Shown here: one piece after another, positions 50,425 through 59,902 of the stretch
Position numbering within the stretch: the stretch's first letter is position 1
Layout of the letters: each line of letters opens with the position of its first letter
Assembly: GCA_039029135.1 (NCBI GenBank)
Contig: JBCCGT010000012.1
Span: forward strand, 98,491 to 162,490
Direction: 5' to 3'
Source: JALZVT01 sp039029135
GTDB lineage: Bacteria; Pseudomonadota; Gammaproteobacteria; Pseudomonadales; Azotimanducaceae
DNA: 64,000 nt
Notes under the pieces: model-generated
Told to the model about the DNA's origin: nothing
Database searches by the model: none
What the model saw: only the letters and a program-made list of their open reading frames with translations
Made by a program: the position numbers and the translations under genes

Positions 50425-51873
50425 TTAGCGTGCGGCCTGCGCAATTCGTTCTTGGGCTGCAGCCAACAGCTCGGCGTATGCGTCGGCGGTATGTTCGCGC
50501 AAACGCTCGACGTCGGGCATCAGCTCCGGCTCGCAAATGAAACTGAAATAAAGCTGGCGATTGTAGCTGGTTATCGTCGTGCCGAGCCCAAGATTCCCGG
50601 ACAGAACCAACATGCCGATCTGATCCAGTACCTTATGACCGCACAAATACTGTGGGACCTGTGACCCCGGCACGTTGGTGCACACAAAGTTCAGTCCCGG
50701 ATTCGGCGGGCGGAAACCGGTCGGCAGCGTAGGTCGTGGCAGATTCGCGGCCATGGCGGTTGGATCCAACGGCCCCCCGACAAGCTGCGTCGGCCACAGC
50801 ATCACGGGCCAGGGCTCCGGCACCGACTGCTGCAGCAGCGTTAGCACCTGCGCTTCGCCCGCCGACTTGATGCGCTCCATCTCGCCCACGACCGTCGCCA
50901 TGCGCTTTGCGACCGGCATGGGCCAGGCGGGCAACATGGGGAACAGCGCCGACACCTGATTACCGAGCGCGCCCTGCTGAGTTTCGGTGCGCACGTTCAC
51001 CGGGCACATGATGCGAATCAGGCCTTCGTCGACCGGCTCGTCGTGATCGGCGAGGTAGCGCGACACGGCTTCCGAGACGACGGTGAGGACTACGTCGTTT
51101 ACGGTACCGCTCAGGCCGCGACGAATCTCGCGGATTTCGTCGAGCGGTACGCGCAGCCAAGCCAGATTTCGCCCCGGGCCCACAATTCCCGCATTAAACG
51201 ACGCGGTGATCGCCGGTCGGCCAAGGAAATTTGAGGCGATACGGGCCGCGCGGTTCGCGAGCTTCTGACCACGCTCGCTGCCGGGCCAGAGGGTGGAGAA
51301 GTCGGCCTCGCCCAGCGCCTGCAGGTTTTCGCTCATTGCCCGGGAAAACAGATCGAGAGGCGACGGTTCCGGCTTGGGTTCCCAGTCGTCCACCACGGCT
51401 TCCGATTCATAGTCGCTGTCGAAATCGAAGATGATGGCCAACATCTCCACGCCGGACGCACCATCGACCATCGCGTGATGGGTGCCTAGCAGCAGGACGG
51501 TACGATCCGGCACGCCGGTCAGCACGTGCACCCGCCACAGCGGCCGGCTGCGATCCAGAATCACCTCGTTCAAACGGGTCGATTCGGCAACCGCCTCATC
51601 TATCGTGCTGCCCGCGCCAAGATCGTGGTGGATCAGGTGCTGCGACAGGTCGAAATCGGTCGCGTCCACCCACACCGGGTGAGCGACGTTGAGCGGCGTC
51701 TGCGCCAGCTTGCGCCGATAGGCCGGTAGACGAGGAAGGCGCGACTCGAAGTGGGCGACGATCTGCTCAAACGGCAGCTCGCCCTCGACGATGATGGTTG
51801 ACGAGATGTGCATCGGCCCGCTGACGGACTCGGTATAGAGAAACGATGCATCCGTGGTCGACAACCTCTGCAT
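50425..51873 (-). CDS. Wax ester synthase / diacylglycerol acyltransferase (WS/DGAT)
   Basis: 482 residues. The catalytic motif HHAMVDG lies at 132-138 and the N-terminal LSTTDASFLY is conserved. The C-terminal domain has GTVNDVVLTVVSEAVSRYL, PVNVRT and NFVCTNVPGSQVPQYL, characteristic of this family. It joins fatty acyl-CoA to long-chain alcohols or diacylglycerol to make wax esters or triacylglycerol as storage lipid. Its presence suggests storage-lipid metabolism, common in oil-degrading and marine bacteria. The upstream region is shared with a divergent LLM oxidoreductase. Confidence 0.93.
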   Translation of the reverse strand: MQRLSTTDASFLYTESVSGPMHISSTIIVEGELPFEQIVAHFESRLPRLPAYRRKLAQTPLNVAHPVWVDATDFDLSQHLIHHDLGAGSTIDEAVAESTRLNEVILDRSRPLWRVHVLTGVPDRTVLLLGTHHAMVDGASGVEMLAIIFDFDSDYESEAVVDDWEPKPEPSPLDLFSRAMSENLQALGEADFSTLWPGSERGQKLANRAARIASNFLGRPAITASFNAGIVGPGRNLAWLRVPLDEIREIRRGLSGTVNDVVLTVVSEAVSRYLADHDEPVDEGLIRIMCPVNVRTETQQGALGNQVSALFPMLPAWPMPVAKRMATVVGEMERIKSAGEAQVLTLLQQSVPEPWPVMLWPTQLVGGPLDPTAMAANLPRPTLPTGFRPPNPGLNFVCTNVPGSQVPQYLCGHKVLDQIGMLVLSGNLGLGTTITSYNRQLYFSFICEPELMPDVERLREHTADAYAELLAAAQERIAQAAR

Positions 51874-52239
51874 AGCCGACTCCCTCCTGCGTTCACGAGG
51901 GTTGACTATCGCGGTTCACAGCGGTCGTGTCGAATCGGCGGGCGATTCGGCGCCTATAGGCTGCGATTCGCCCCATAGCCGCGATCTGCAGACCAATGCA
52001 TGGACCCTTCCATCAGGCCTATTGCCGGAACCGCACCCTGCGCGGGATAAGCTCTGATCGCCACGCTGCTAACCGCCGAAGAGGTGTCCGACATCGATCT
52101 CGCTGACGCAATCTCGCCTGGTACTCGGAAACTGCAAGGCGGTGCAAACACCCCAAGCCTTTTCATCGAGAGTCGAATTTCGCAGAATGCTCGCCGCTTC
52201 CAGTTCGCCGCAAAGAGTCACCACACCATTGAGCATCGG
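51874..52239. other. Intergenic region between WS/DGAT and the LLM oxidoreductase
   Basis: About 366 bases between divergent genes. Several short frames exist on both strands but none has a coding-like composition or ribosome site. No strong inverted repeat, RNA gene or recognised operator was found. It probably carries two divergent promoters. Confidence 0.5.
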
Positions 52240-53127
52240 ATGAACATCGGATTGGTCGGATTATTCGGATCGAGCGCCCGGCGCGACTTCGGCTATGTCA
52301 GGGACTTCGCTCAGACGATCGAGGCCGCAGGATTCAGCTCGCTCTGGGTGCCGGATCACGTGGTGTTTTTCCCACCGGACGACCTGAAGTCAGATTACCC
52401 CTACGACGCTGCCGGCAAGCCGCCGTGGCAGTCTGATGACTTCGGCATCTTCGATCCGCTGTTCGTGATCGCCGCTGCAGCGCCGTACACGACCACGCTG
52501 CGTTTCTCTACCAGCGTGCTGATTCTGCCGCAGCGACCCGCCCTGCTGACGGCTAAGGAAGTCGTCACGCTGGACCACCTCACGCAGGGCCGATTCGAGT
52601 TTGGGGTCGGCGGTGGCTGGCTGCGGGAGGAGTACGAGGCGCTGGGCACGTCCTGGGCCCGACGCGGCAAGCGGTTCGATGAGTACATAGAGGCAATACG
52701 GGCGGCCTGGACACAGGACCTGGCAAGCTACGAAGGTGAGTTTGTTTCCTTCGAGAACGTGGTGCTCACACCCAAACCCGTCAATCCAGGCGGTCCGCCG
52801 TTTCTTATCGGCGGCGACTCTGTCGCGGCCATGCGCCGCGCTGCCCGCCTGGGAGATGGCTGGTACGGCTGGTGGTCCGGGTATGAGCTTGAGCCGCAGT
52901 TGGAGACGCTGAGCAGAGAACTCGCCAAGGAAGGTAGGGCGGTGACCGACGACAATTTCCAGCTCAAACTCGGTATGCCCGTTGATACCGGGCCGGAGGA
53001 AGTCGCCGCAAAGGTAGAGCTGGCACGACGGCTGGGCATCGAGGAACTGGTCGTGGCGGCGCCCATCGGAACCCGGGATCTGCGCCGAGACATCGAACAC
53101 TGGGCCGACATTCTCGGCGTGAGCTAA
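52240..53127 (+). CDS. LLM-class flavin (F420- or FMN-dependent) oxidoreductase
   Basis: 295 residues from the ATG at 52240, which gives the expected N-terminal beta strand MNIGLVGLFG; the longer frame upstream is low complexity. Luciferase-like landmarks are SLWVPDHVVFF near residue 36, LTQGRFEFGVGGGWLREEY, and PPFLIGGDSVAAMRRAARLGDGW. The layout matches the TIGR03619-type F420-dependent subgroup. Members oxidise or reduce small substrates with a bound flavin or F420. No F420 biosynthesis genes are in the window, so the cofactor is uncertain. Confidence 0.85.
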   Translation: MNIGLVGLFGSSARRDFGYVRDFAQTIEAAGFSSLWVPDHVVFFPPDDLKSDYPYDAAGKPPWQSDDFGIFDPLFVIAAAAPYTTTLRFSTSVLILPQRPALLTAKEVVTLDHLTQGRFEFGVGGGWLREEYEALGTSWARRGKRFDEYIEAIRAAWTQDLASYEGEFVSFENVVLTPKPVNPGGPPFLIGGDSVAAMRRAARLGDGWYGWWSGYELEPQLETLSRELAKEGRAVTDDNFQLKLGMPVDTGPEEVAAKVELARRLGIEELVVAAPIGTRDLRRDIEHWADILGVS

Positions 53128-53164
53128 CTCACACATCCGCACCGACAAACAACAGCGTACAACT

Positions 53165-53740
53165 ATGGAAACCATTCTCGATCACAAACTCAGGCGCGGG
53201 TCGATCGTGCTGACTCTCGAGCCCGCAGAGACTCAGGAGAAGCTGCACTTCGACGCCAGATTCGATACCGATCATGCAGCCGACGTATTGTTCGAGCAGA
53301 TCGTGCAGGGATTCGTGGACAGCGATAAGTCCTGGGCGTGGCCGCTGCTCTACGAGCGTACGCCGGAGCCGCTACTGGGCGATCTTCACGTTGGAAAACA
53401 ATTCAGGATGGGATACAGCATTCCGCGCTGGGAAGACCCGCTAAAGACGTTACCCGAGGTGGTCTACAACTATCGCCTGACGAACTTTAGCCGCGAAGAC
53501 CATATCTTCGAGTACGAAGGCATTGGCCACGACATGGCGGGCGGCGGGCTGTTTCATGCCGCAACCTTATCCCCCACAGCGTCGCGATTCGAGTGGCGCG
53601 GCGCATACCAGTCCGAACCCGGCAACGAAAAGGTACACGCCGGCTTCAAGCGCTATCTGCCGGTGTTATTCGAGGCATTTGAATCCTGTGTGGAATCCGG
53701 TCCAGGCGAGGTTCATCAGACGCAGCGTTTAATCGACTAG
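53165..53740 (+). CDS. Conserved-looking hypothetical protein (possible SRPBCC-like fold)
   Basis: 191 residues, acidic, with alternating strands and helices (KLHFDARFDTDHAADVLFEQIVQGF; VYNYRLTNFSREDHIFEYEG) and an aromatic core. The pattern of an N-terminal strand-helix and a long C-terminal helix recalls START/SRPBCC lipid-binding proteins, but no signature decides it. It follows the LLM gene by 37 nt and precedes the CmcJ-like gene, all on the plus strand, suggesting a shared small-molecule pathway. Confidence 0.6.
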   Translation: METILDHKLRRGSIVLTLEPAETQEKLHFDARFDTDHAADVLFEQIVQGFVDSDKSWAWPLLYERTPEPLLGDLHVGKQFRMGYSIPRWEDPLKTLPEVVYNYRLTNFSREDHIFEYEGIGHDMAGGGLFHAATLSPTASRFEWRGAYQSEPGNEKVHAGFKRYLPVLFEAFESCVESGPGEVHQTQRLID

Positions 53741-53852
53741 TCTCGACCCACCCCTCTTGCCTCCATTGCCTCCATAGCATCGGAAAGCCGAAAAAATCGC
53801 TATGCTTGGGGCGCCGATAGCGAATAACCAGTCACCTTGAGGGGGCGCGTAA

Positions 53853-54653
53853 ATGATCAGTCACTACTGCGAGACCCAGATCAACTACCTCAACGGTGCG
53901 GAGATCCAGCCGGTCAGCGTTACGGTTTCGAACGCACGCGATGCCGACACCACTTGGGAACACGAAGGCTACCAGCGCCTCGATCATCGCTCCGCCGTAA
54001 AAAGTTGGCGCGATGCGGATGAGGTAGCGGCGTGCTACTACACTGAGATGGCCGCGGTGGCGCAGCGACTCACGGGCTGCGACCAGGCGATCGTGGTCGG
54101 CCACATCCTAAGAGACCCCGGGCAGGCGGAGCTTCATGAGGACTACGCGCCCATTCAGTTTGCCCACTCCGACTTCGCCGAAACCTATGGCGATGCGCTG
54201 CGCAACCGCTATGCCGAGGGTCGTGAGAGCGAGCGCGAGGCGCTCGAGCGTGCGGGGGCTTCCATCGACGATGTCGTCAATGCGACAGACCTGATGGTGC
54301 TGCAGTTCTGGCGCAATGTAGGCCCAACGGATATGGATCTGCCCCTCGCCTTCTGCGATGCCACCAGCACCACGCGCGACGATATGCTGGCGTTCAACGT
54401 TCCAAGCTACGCCGGCACCGCTGATCCGTTCGATACGCTGGGCATGCACAGCGCGGCCGCAAGCAAGCATCGCTGGTCAGTGTTCCCCGCGTTGCAGGAC
54501 AGCGAGGTCATTACCTTCCGCACCTTCGATAGCCGCCGAGTGGGCACCGACCAACCGTTCTGGACGCCACACTCGGCGTTTGCTGATCCGGTAGTGGCTA
54601 ATCCGCAGCCACGCGCCAGCATCGAAGTACGGGCGACTTGCCTGTTTCGATGA
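53853..54653 (+). CDS. CmcJ/NvfI-family (non-heme-iron-like) oxidoreductase
   Basis: 266 residues. Landmarks typical of the CmcJ/AsaB/NvfI group are FAHSDFAETYG (about 103-113), a middle LQFWRNVGP, the SKHRWSVFPALQDSEVITFRTFDSRR segment (split here for brevity), and TPHSAFADP near the C-terminus. The group includes fungal isomerases and methyl-hydroxylating enzymes and bacterial cephamycin CmcJ, related to 2-oxoglutarate/iron oxygenases. The H-x-D and later H could bind iron. A GGGGG-rich ribosome site sits before the ATG. The pathway is unknown. Confidence 0.75.
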   Translation: MISHYCETQINYLNGAEIQPVSVTVSNARDADTTWEHEGYQRLDHRSAVKSWRDADEVAACYYTEMAAVAQRLTGCDQAIVVGHILRDPGQAELHEDYAPIQFAHSDFAETYGDALRNRYAEGRESEREALERAGASIDDVVNATDLMVLQFWRNVGPTDMDLPLAFCDATSTTRDDMLAFNVPSYAGTADPFDTLGMHSAAASKHRWSVFPALQDSEVITFRTFDSRRVGTDQPFWTPHSAFADPVVANPQPRASIEVRATCLFR

Positions 54654-54666
54654 CGCCAATCAATTG

Positions 54667-57360
54667 CTAGCCGACTTCGACCCCACCCGCAGCTGGCATC
54701 GTCACCTGGGCGGCGCCGAAACCACTATAGGCCTGCGGATCGCAAGTCAGGATGATGATCTGCAAGCCGCGCGCCGCGCCGAGATCGAGCATCCGCTGCA
54801 GGCCGCGGGTACGCGCCGGGTCGGCGTTGGCAAAAGCGTCGTCGAAGACTAGCGGCAGACAGCCCCCGAAGTCGGCGGCTAGCAGCTCGGCGATCGCCAG
54901 GCGCAGCGCGGCGGCGAGCTGTTCGCGCGTGCCGCCGCTGAGCGTGTCGAACTCGAAGGCGGTGTCGGCGACGGCGTCGCGGTATAGCGCAAGAGATTTG
55001 AACTTCGCGCCATCGAAATGAAGGTTGATCCGCGTGTCGTTCCCCAGCACCAACCGCAGATACTCGGCCGCTTTTTCTGCAAGCGGCCGAGTGAACTCGT
55101 CGGCGAGCTGTTGCTGCTTCTCAGTGAACAACGCCTCTAAACGCGCGATCGCGTCGCCGTAGCGCTCCGCTCGCTGGCGACGCTCGCTGGCCGCCTCCAG
55201 CTCGGCGGTTGCGTTAGCCAACTCGGCCTCCGGGTCTGAACTGCCATCGCTGCGCAGGGCGCCGAGCGCCCGCTGGAGGGTGTCGTTGGCAGTGGCGCGC
55301 TGCTCCGTTTGGGTGGTTAGCGCCCGCTGTATCCGGGCTGCGTCCTGTTCAACCAGTTCGGGTTGCGCTTCTTGCAGCCGAGCATCGATCTCAGCAAGTC
55401 GCTCCGCCTGATCGCTCACCTGAGCCCTTTGGCGAACAAGATCAGCCACCCGATCGTCATCCCCGCCGTGCTGCTCCAGCAGAATCCTCACGCGAGCATC
55501 GGCGTCCGACTGGTGCTGTCTCGCCTTCTCCGCCCCCGCGGCCGCGCTGCTCCTGCGCCCTTCAGCGTCGCGGCACGCCGCGTCGGCATCATCTAGCTGC
55601 TGGCGCAGACGATCGGACTCTGTCTGCTCAAAATCACGCGCGGACTCTGCCTCAACCAACTGCTGCTTTGCATCGGCCAGCGTCGCCAGAGCCAGGCTAT
55701 CGTGCTCTTCCGTCAACCCTCGCAGTTGGGTCCGGAGCGCGAGGCGCTGTTCGTTTCGTTCCTCGGTCTTCGTCGCTAGCGCCGCGCCGCCTTCGTCCGC
55801 CAGGCGCTCCTCAAGCGCCTGGATATCCCGCTCCAGCACCTGTCGTTGCTGGAGCGCATAGCTCGCCTGGTCGAGGTCGCCAACGCCGACCTCCTGCAAG
55901 CAGCGCGTGAGCTCGCGCTGGTGATTTGCAAGCTCGCTGCGCGACGTCTCCAGATTCTCGCCGCCGCCAGGTTGAATCCGTAGGCTCACGCGGTCGCCGA
56001 CGCGCACCTCGGCGGCGTCGGTGAAGATCTGTGGCTCACCCGCCGAGAGAGGTTCGCCGTCCAGCGTGACCAGCTGGTCCGATGCAACAACCTCGATGCT
56101 GGCCGCTATCGCGTTGATCGTCGCGGTACCGGTCGTAATCTGCAGCTGCAGATGCTTCAGCTCTTCTAACTTAGCGCCGTCGATCGCGGGCAGCTGTGCG
56201 AGCGACGCGCCGGCGACGGTTAGTTTCGACGCCAGGTCATCGACCTTCGCCTGATTCTGTTCCAACTCCACCAGCTCGGCTTCTACTTCGCGCAGGGCTG
56301 CAACGATTTGCGCCAGCTTGAATTGCGTGCGCGCCGCCTCGGCTCTGGTGTTGGCTGCTTCCAGCGCTGTGGCTAGCTGCTGTCTGCGATTCCGCCGATC
56401 ATCGAGGGCGGTTTTCGCCGTTTGGATATCGCGATCGAGCGGCAGCAGCGCGGCGCTTGCCTGCTGCAGAGCCCGACGTGCCGCCTCGATGTCTTGCTCC
56501 GCTCTTTCGAGCTGATGCAGCCGGTCACTAGCAACCGCCTGGCCTTCGCGGGCCTCCGCCAGCGTCGCGTTCAAGGCCTGTATCGTCCGTTGGCGCTCCT
56601 GCAGATCGGCCTTCTCGGCGTCGAGCCGACGGATGTTCTCATCGCACTGCCCGATGGCGTCTTCCGCCGCCGCGTGATCGCGGATGGCTGCGTGGCGACT
56701 GTTGATGGTGCTTTCGGCACGCTCGCGCCGCGTTCGCGCTTCTTCTTCATCGCCGGTCGCGTTCGCGAGCGGCGAATTCGCTCGCGGCCGTTCGGCCGTC
56801 GTGAAGATGGCCTCGTACTCCGCCTTGACCCTAGCGGCAACCGCCGCGTCCACAGCGGACTGCTGCAGGACCGCGCCGCCGGTGGTCTGAAACCGGGCGA
56901 CCAGATCGCCGCGATGCGTGTTGGCGAACGCCGTCGGATCATTGCCGGCGTCGCCCTGAACGACAAACACATGATCCCACTGCTGGTTGGCCTCATCGCG
57001 CCGCAGAATGACGGCGAGTTTCTCTTCCGCTTGCGCGTCCTGCAGGGTCGCACCGCCAACCTCGGTCAATCTGATGGCGCCGCTCTGCCCCTTGAACTGC
57101 TTTTCCAGAGTGTAGCGCCTGCTCTCGCATTCGAACTCCAGAATCACTGCAGGTTTGTCGCCGTGCGTCAGCGACTGGAGTTTGCGGTGCTCCTTGGTGT
57201 TGCCCTTCGCCTTCAGAAACAGCACCTGCTGGATGGCCTCCATCAGCGTGCTCTTGCCGGACTCATTGGGTCCCGCAACGACCGTACGCTGGGCATCGAA
57301 CGCAACGCTGAGCTCGCGATGCAATCGCACGTTCTTGACGGTCACGGCGAGCAGACGCAT
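54667..57360 (-). CDS. SbcC/Rad50-like ATPase without zinc hook (YhaN-like)
   Basis: 897 residues. Walker A is GPNESGKSTLMEAI near residue 31. A very long coiled-coil region (about 190-740) follows, and the C-terminal half of the ATPase has the signature LSGGTREQL with Walker B LPLVFDDAFANADP. This is the SMC/Rad50 arrangement. No CxxC zinc hook is seen at the coil tip, which suggests the YhaN subgroup rather than canonical SbcC. It should act with the nuclease encoded immediately upstream (three bases between stop and start) in DNA end processing. Confidence 0.88.
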   Translation of the reverse strand: MRLLAVTVKNVRLHRELSVAFDAQRTVVAGPNESGKSTLMEAIQQVLFLKAKGNTKEHRKLQSLTHGDKPAVILEFECESRRYTLEKQFKGQSGAIRLTEVGGATLQDAQAEEKLAVILRRDEANQQWDHVFVVQGDAGNDPTAFANTHRGDLVARFQTTGGAVLQQSAVDAAVAARVKAEYEAIFTTAERPRANSPLANATGDEEEARTRRERAESTINSRHAAIRDHAAAEDAIGQCDENIRRLDAEKADLQERQRTIQALNATLAEAREGQAVASDRLHQLERAEQDIEAARRALQQASAALLPLDRDIQTAKTALDDRRNRRQQLATALEAANTRAEAARTQFKLAQIVAALREVEAELVELEQNQAKVDDLASKLTVAGASLAQLPAIDGAKLEELKHLQLQITTGTATINAIAASIEVVASDQLVTLDGEPLSAGEPQIFTDAAEVRVGDRVSLRIQPGGGENLETSRSELANHQRELTRCLQEVGVGDLDQASYALQQRQVLERDIQALEERLADEGGAALATKTEERNEQRLALRTQLRGLTEEHDSLALATLADAKQQLVEAESARDFEQTESDRLRQQLDDADAACRDAEGRRSSAAAGAEKARQHQSDADARVRILLEQHGGDDDRVADLVRQRAQVSDQAERLAEIDARLQEAQPELVEQDAARIQRALTTQTEQRATANDTLQRALGALRSDGSSDPEAELANATAELEAASERRQRAERYGDAIARLEALFTEKQQQLADEFTRPLAEKAAEYLRLVLGNDTRINLHFDGAKFKSLALYRDAVADTAFEFDTLSGGTREQLAAALRLAIAELLAADFGGCLPLVFDDAFANADPARTRGLQRMLDLGAARGLQIIILTCDPQAYSGFGAAQVTMPAAGGVEVG

Positions 57361-57363
57361 GGA

Positions 57364-58536
57364 TCAGTGCGCGAGCCGATAGAGTTCGCGCAGCGCCAGC
57401 CTCGCGATGTCCGCGGCTTCCGCGTCCGCCGCCAGGCGCTCGGCCTGCAGCGCGCTCGCCACCTTCGCGATCAGCGGGTCGGCGGAGCGCTCCGTCAGCG
57501 CCTCAACCTCCGCCTCCGTCGGGGCGATCGTGGTGTCGTCGCGAAGCTTCAACCGAAGCAAACGGTTGCGCCAGACATCGAGCCGCTGGTCGAGTTGGTC
57601 GCGGGCCGCGAAACCCAGAGACCCGCTGAGTGTCATCTGCACGAGGTCCTCATCGACCCTGTTGCCGATGGTGTCTTTCATCGCGCCGATCAGCCCGTCC
57701 AGATCGGCGTCGGTGTTAAAACGCGCCTGGACGTCGTGCCAGTTGGCACTGCCGGTGCGATGGGTGATGACCGTCGGTGCCCCGCCGCGATTCACCTGGA
57801 CCACGAGCGCGTTGCCGGCGGAGTAGTCAGAGCCGCGGGCAAAACGATCCTGCTCCAGCGCACCGGAATACCAGGCGCGCTCGCCGACTGCCTTGGTACC
57901 GTGCCAGTCGCCGAGAGCGATGTAATCGATCTCCCCTTCGGGCAGACGAGCGAGGTTGATGCGATTCATCGCCCCGCCCTCCAGCTCATCTTCGTCTGCC
58001 TCGGTCTCCGTCGTGAAGCCGTGTACCGAGCCGTGCGCGAGAACGATGCGCGGGCGATCGCCAAATGCCTGCCAGTCCAGATCTTGTCGCTGCAGCCAGG
58101 CGGTCGGATCGTGGCTGTCGTGACGGCGCAGCAAGGGACAGGGCAATAGCACCGCGTCGTCCAGCAACAGCGGCTCGAAGTCGAGCAGCAGCGTCAGATT
58201 GGGGGCCAGTTCGGCCTGCTCGCGCACAAAGTAGTCCTGCGACCACAGCCCGCCCGTACCGCCGTGATCGTGATTTCCAGGAATCGCGAACACCGGCACC
58301 GACAGCTTGCCGATGTCCGCAAGCGCCTTCGACACGGTCGCGCGAGGCACGGTTGCCGACTCGAACAGATCGCCGGCGACGACAACGAACTCGGCCGCCT
58401 GCTCGCGGACCAGTTGACCCAGCCGCCCGATCGCGCGGAATCGCGCTTCCTGCAGCAGCGTCCGCTTGGCAGGATCTTGGACCCGGGCGAAAGCCTTGCC
58501 GATTTGCCAGTCGGCAGTGTGAATGAACAGTGTCAC
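57364..58536 (-). CDS. SbcD/Mre11-like metallophosphoesterase (YhaO-like DNA repair nuclease)
   Basis: 390 residues from a GTG at 58536, which gives the family start VTLFIHTADWQIGKAF. The metal-binding motifs are HTADWQIG, VAGDLF, IPGNHDH, LAHGSVHG and ALGDWHG, the full Mre11 set. An open frame to 58647 adds 37 residues that are the tail of a decayed groEL copy, so a start there would be a recent artefact; its use cannot be excluded. It forms a complex with the ATPase downstream for DNA double-strand break processing. Confidence 0.85.
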   Translation of the reverse strand: MTLFIHTADWQIGKAFARVQDPAKRTLLQEARFRAIGRLGQLVREQAAEFVVVAGDLFESATVPRATVSKALADIGKLSVPVFAIPGNHDHGGTGGLWSQDYFVREQAELAPNLTLLLDFEPLLLDDAVLLPCPLLRRHDSHDPTAWLQRQDLDWQAFGDRPRIVLAHGSVHGFTTETEADEDELEGGAMNRINLARLPEGEIDYIALGDWHGTKAVGERAWYSGALEQDRFARGSDYSAGNALVVQVNRGGAPTVITHRTGSANWHDVQARFNTDADLDGLIGAMKDTIGNRVDEDLVQMTLSGSLGFAARDQLDQRLDVWRNRLLRLKLRDDTTIAPTEAEVEALTERSADPLIAKVASALQAERLAADAEAADIARLALRELYRLAH

Positions 58537-58617
58537 CGTTGGATGTTCCAGACTGAGCGTCCAGCGCGACAAAAAAACCGGCTGGTCGTCCAGAATACCA
58601 AGGCCGAATGGCCATCG

Positions 58618-58810
58618 CATGCCGGGTATGCCACCGCCCGGCGGCATTGCCGCCGGTGGGTTGTTCTCAGGCAGCTAGGACACCATCGCTTCCGTGGTGA
58701 TCATCAGACCTGCAACCGAAGCCGCCGCCTGCAGAGCGGAGCGGGTGACTTTCGCAGGATCGAGGATACCCATCTTCAGCATGTCGCCGTACTTGGAGGG
58801 CGCGGCGTTG
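58618..58810 (-). pseudogene. Decayed duplicate of the groEL 3' end
   Basis: This segment aligns without gaps to the last 190 or so bases of groEL at 61724-61916, with roughly 18 differences. An exact 60-bp match runs at 58739-58798 versus 61838-61897. On the minus strand it reads YGDMLKMGILDPAKVTRSAL and continues to EAMVS, a TAG stop in place of Glu, then LPENNPPAAMPPGGGIPGM. It is the tail of GroEL with no body, promoter or start. The homology stops abruptly at about 58810. Confidence 0.9.
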
Positions 58811-59054
58811 GTCGATCCCGGTCGTCGTCTGGGCTGAAGCAAGCGAGCAGGGCGGCCTCAGAGTCGAAGCAATGGCGCCGGGCGAGACGCGCTCGCCGGG
58901 TGTTTCAAACATCCCGGCATAAAAAGGCGGCAGCATACTCGATGTTGTCGACAGGGAGGATGACTCGATACAGGCGCACGTGAAATCTCCTTGATGGACC
59001 GTCTTTAGCGTTCCGCTGAGGTGGGCTACAGATCGATCTGTGGGCTTACACCCC

Positions 59055-59888
59055 TCAAACACCGGCGACGTAGAAGTGATATCGAGGGTCGTTGCGTAGC
59101 GACGGGAAGCGGGCGATGCGTCGAAACCCTGCGCCGTGTAGCAAGGCGATGAACTCGTGTTCGCCATAGGCCTGCTGGGTATCGGCGTAGGACCGCACGC
59201 CAGCTGTCGAGTCGATGGTGAAGTAACGCGTTACCGCAACCTGCTCGGTATCGAACCAGAAGCGCTCGCTCAGCAGAACATGGCGCTCTGCCAGGAACAG
59301 TCCGTTCGGCAGGGCTTCCCAGTCGGGCGGCTGCTCTGCCTGCTCGCGAATGGCGTTTAGTGCCTGCAGTTCGATAACGATGCTGCCGCCCGGGAAAACG
59401 GCCTCACGCAGACTCGCCAGCAGCCCCCGGGCTAGCGCTGGGGGGAAGGTATTGAACTCGCCGTAGGTAAGTAACGCCAGTTCGTAACCGGAATTGAAGC
59501 TTGTCTGTGTCACGTCCGCTAGCTCGAACGTTGCGTCGCTGACGTTGGCCGTAGCGTGGGCGATGGACGCCGGGGAGAAATCCACCCCGTGCACCCGAAA
59601 GCCACGGCTTCGCAGGCTCTCGGCATAAAGACCGGGTCCGCAGCAAACATCCAGAATTCGGCTGCCCGGCTTTGGCTGGATGCGTTCGGCGAGCAGGTTG
59701 ATCTGTTCTTCGATCACGCTACGGCGGCGGCTGGCGCGATCGTGGCTTTGGTCCAGATGCTGGACGAGCATCCTTTGTGAAAACCCAGGTTCTGACCACG
59801 GAATCTTGTGCGCCCCGCTCGCCCAGGGCTGCGGTGGTTCGCGGTCCGTCAGCATGTCCATATGCAGTGGTGGTGCAACCGATGGCAT
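59055..59888 (-). CDS. Class I SAM-dependent methyltransferase
   Basis: 277 residues from the ATG at 59888, after the upstream gene stop; an earlier ATG at 59939 is inside that gene. The SAM-binding motif is ILDVCCGPGLYAESL (near residue 87), followed by VHGVDFSPASIAHA. A region with PGGSIVIELQALN is typical of Methyltransf_11/25 enzymes. The second half has the strand-helix order of small-molecule methyltransferases. Together with the acyl-CoA-dehydrogenase-like gene it sits between the two groEL 3' copies. Confidence 0.82.
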   Translation of the reverse strand: MPSVAPPLHMDMLTDREPPQPWASGAHKIPWSEPGFSQRMLVQHLDQSHDRASRRRSVIEEQINLLAERIQPKPGSRILDVCCGPGLYAESLRSRGFRVHGVDFSPASIAHATANVSDATFELADVTQTSFNSGYELALLTYGEFNTFPPALARGLLASLREAVFPGGSIVIELQALNAIREQAEQPPDWEALPNGLFLAERHVLLSERFWFDTEQVAVTRYFTIDSTAGVRSYADTQQAYGEHEFIALLHGAGFRRIARFPSLRNDPRYHFYVAGV

Positions 59889-59902
59889 AGCGTTGCTTGT
59901 TG

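Noticed and set aside
58667..59167. A 166-codon minus-strand frame across the groEL remnant
   Set aside because: It is out of frame with the groEL remnant and has Ser/Thr/Arg-rich composition without motifs.
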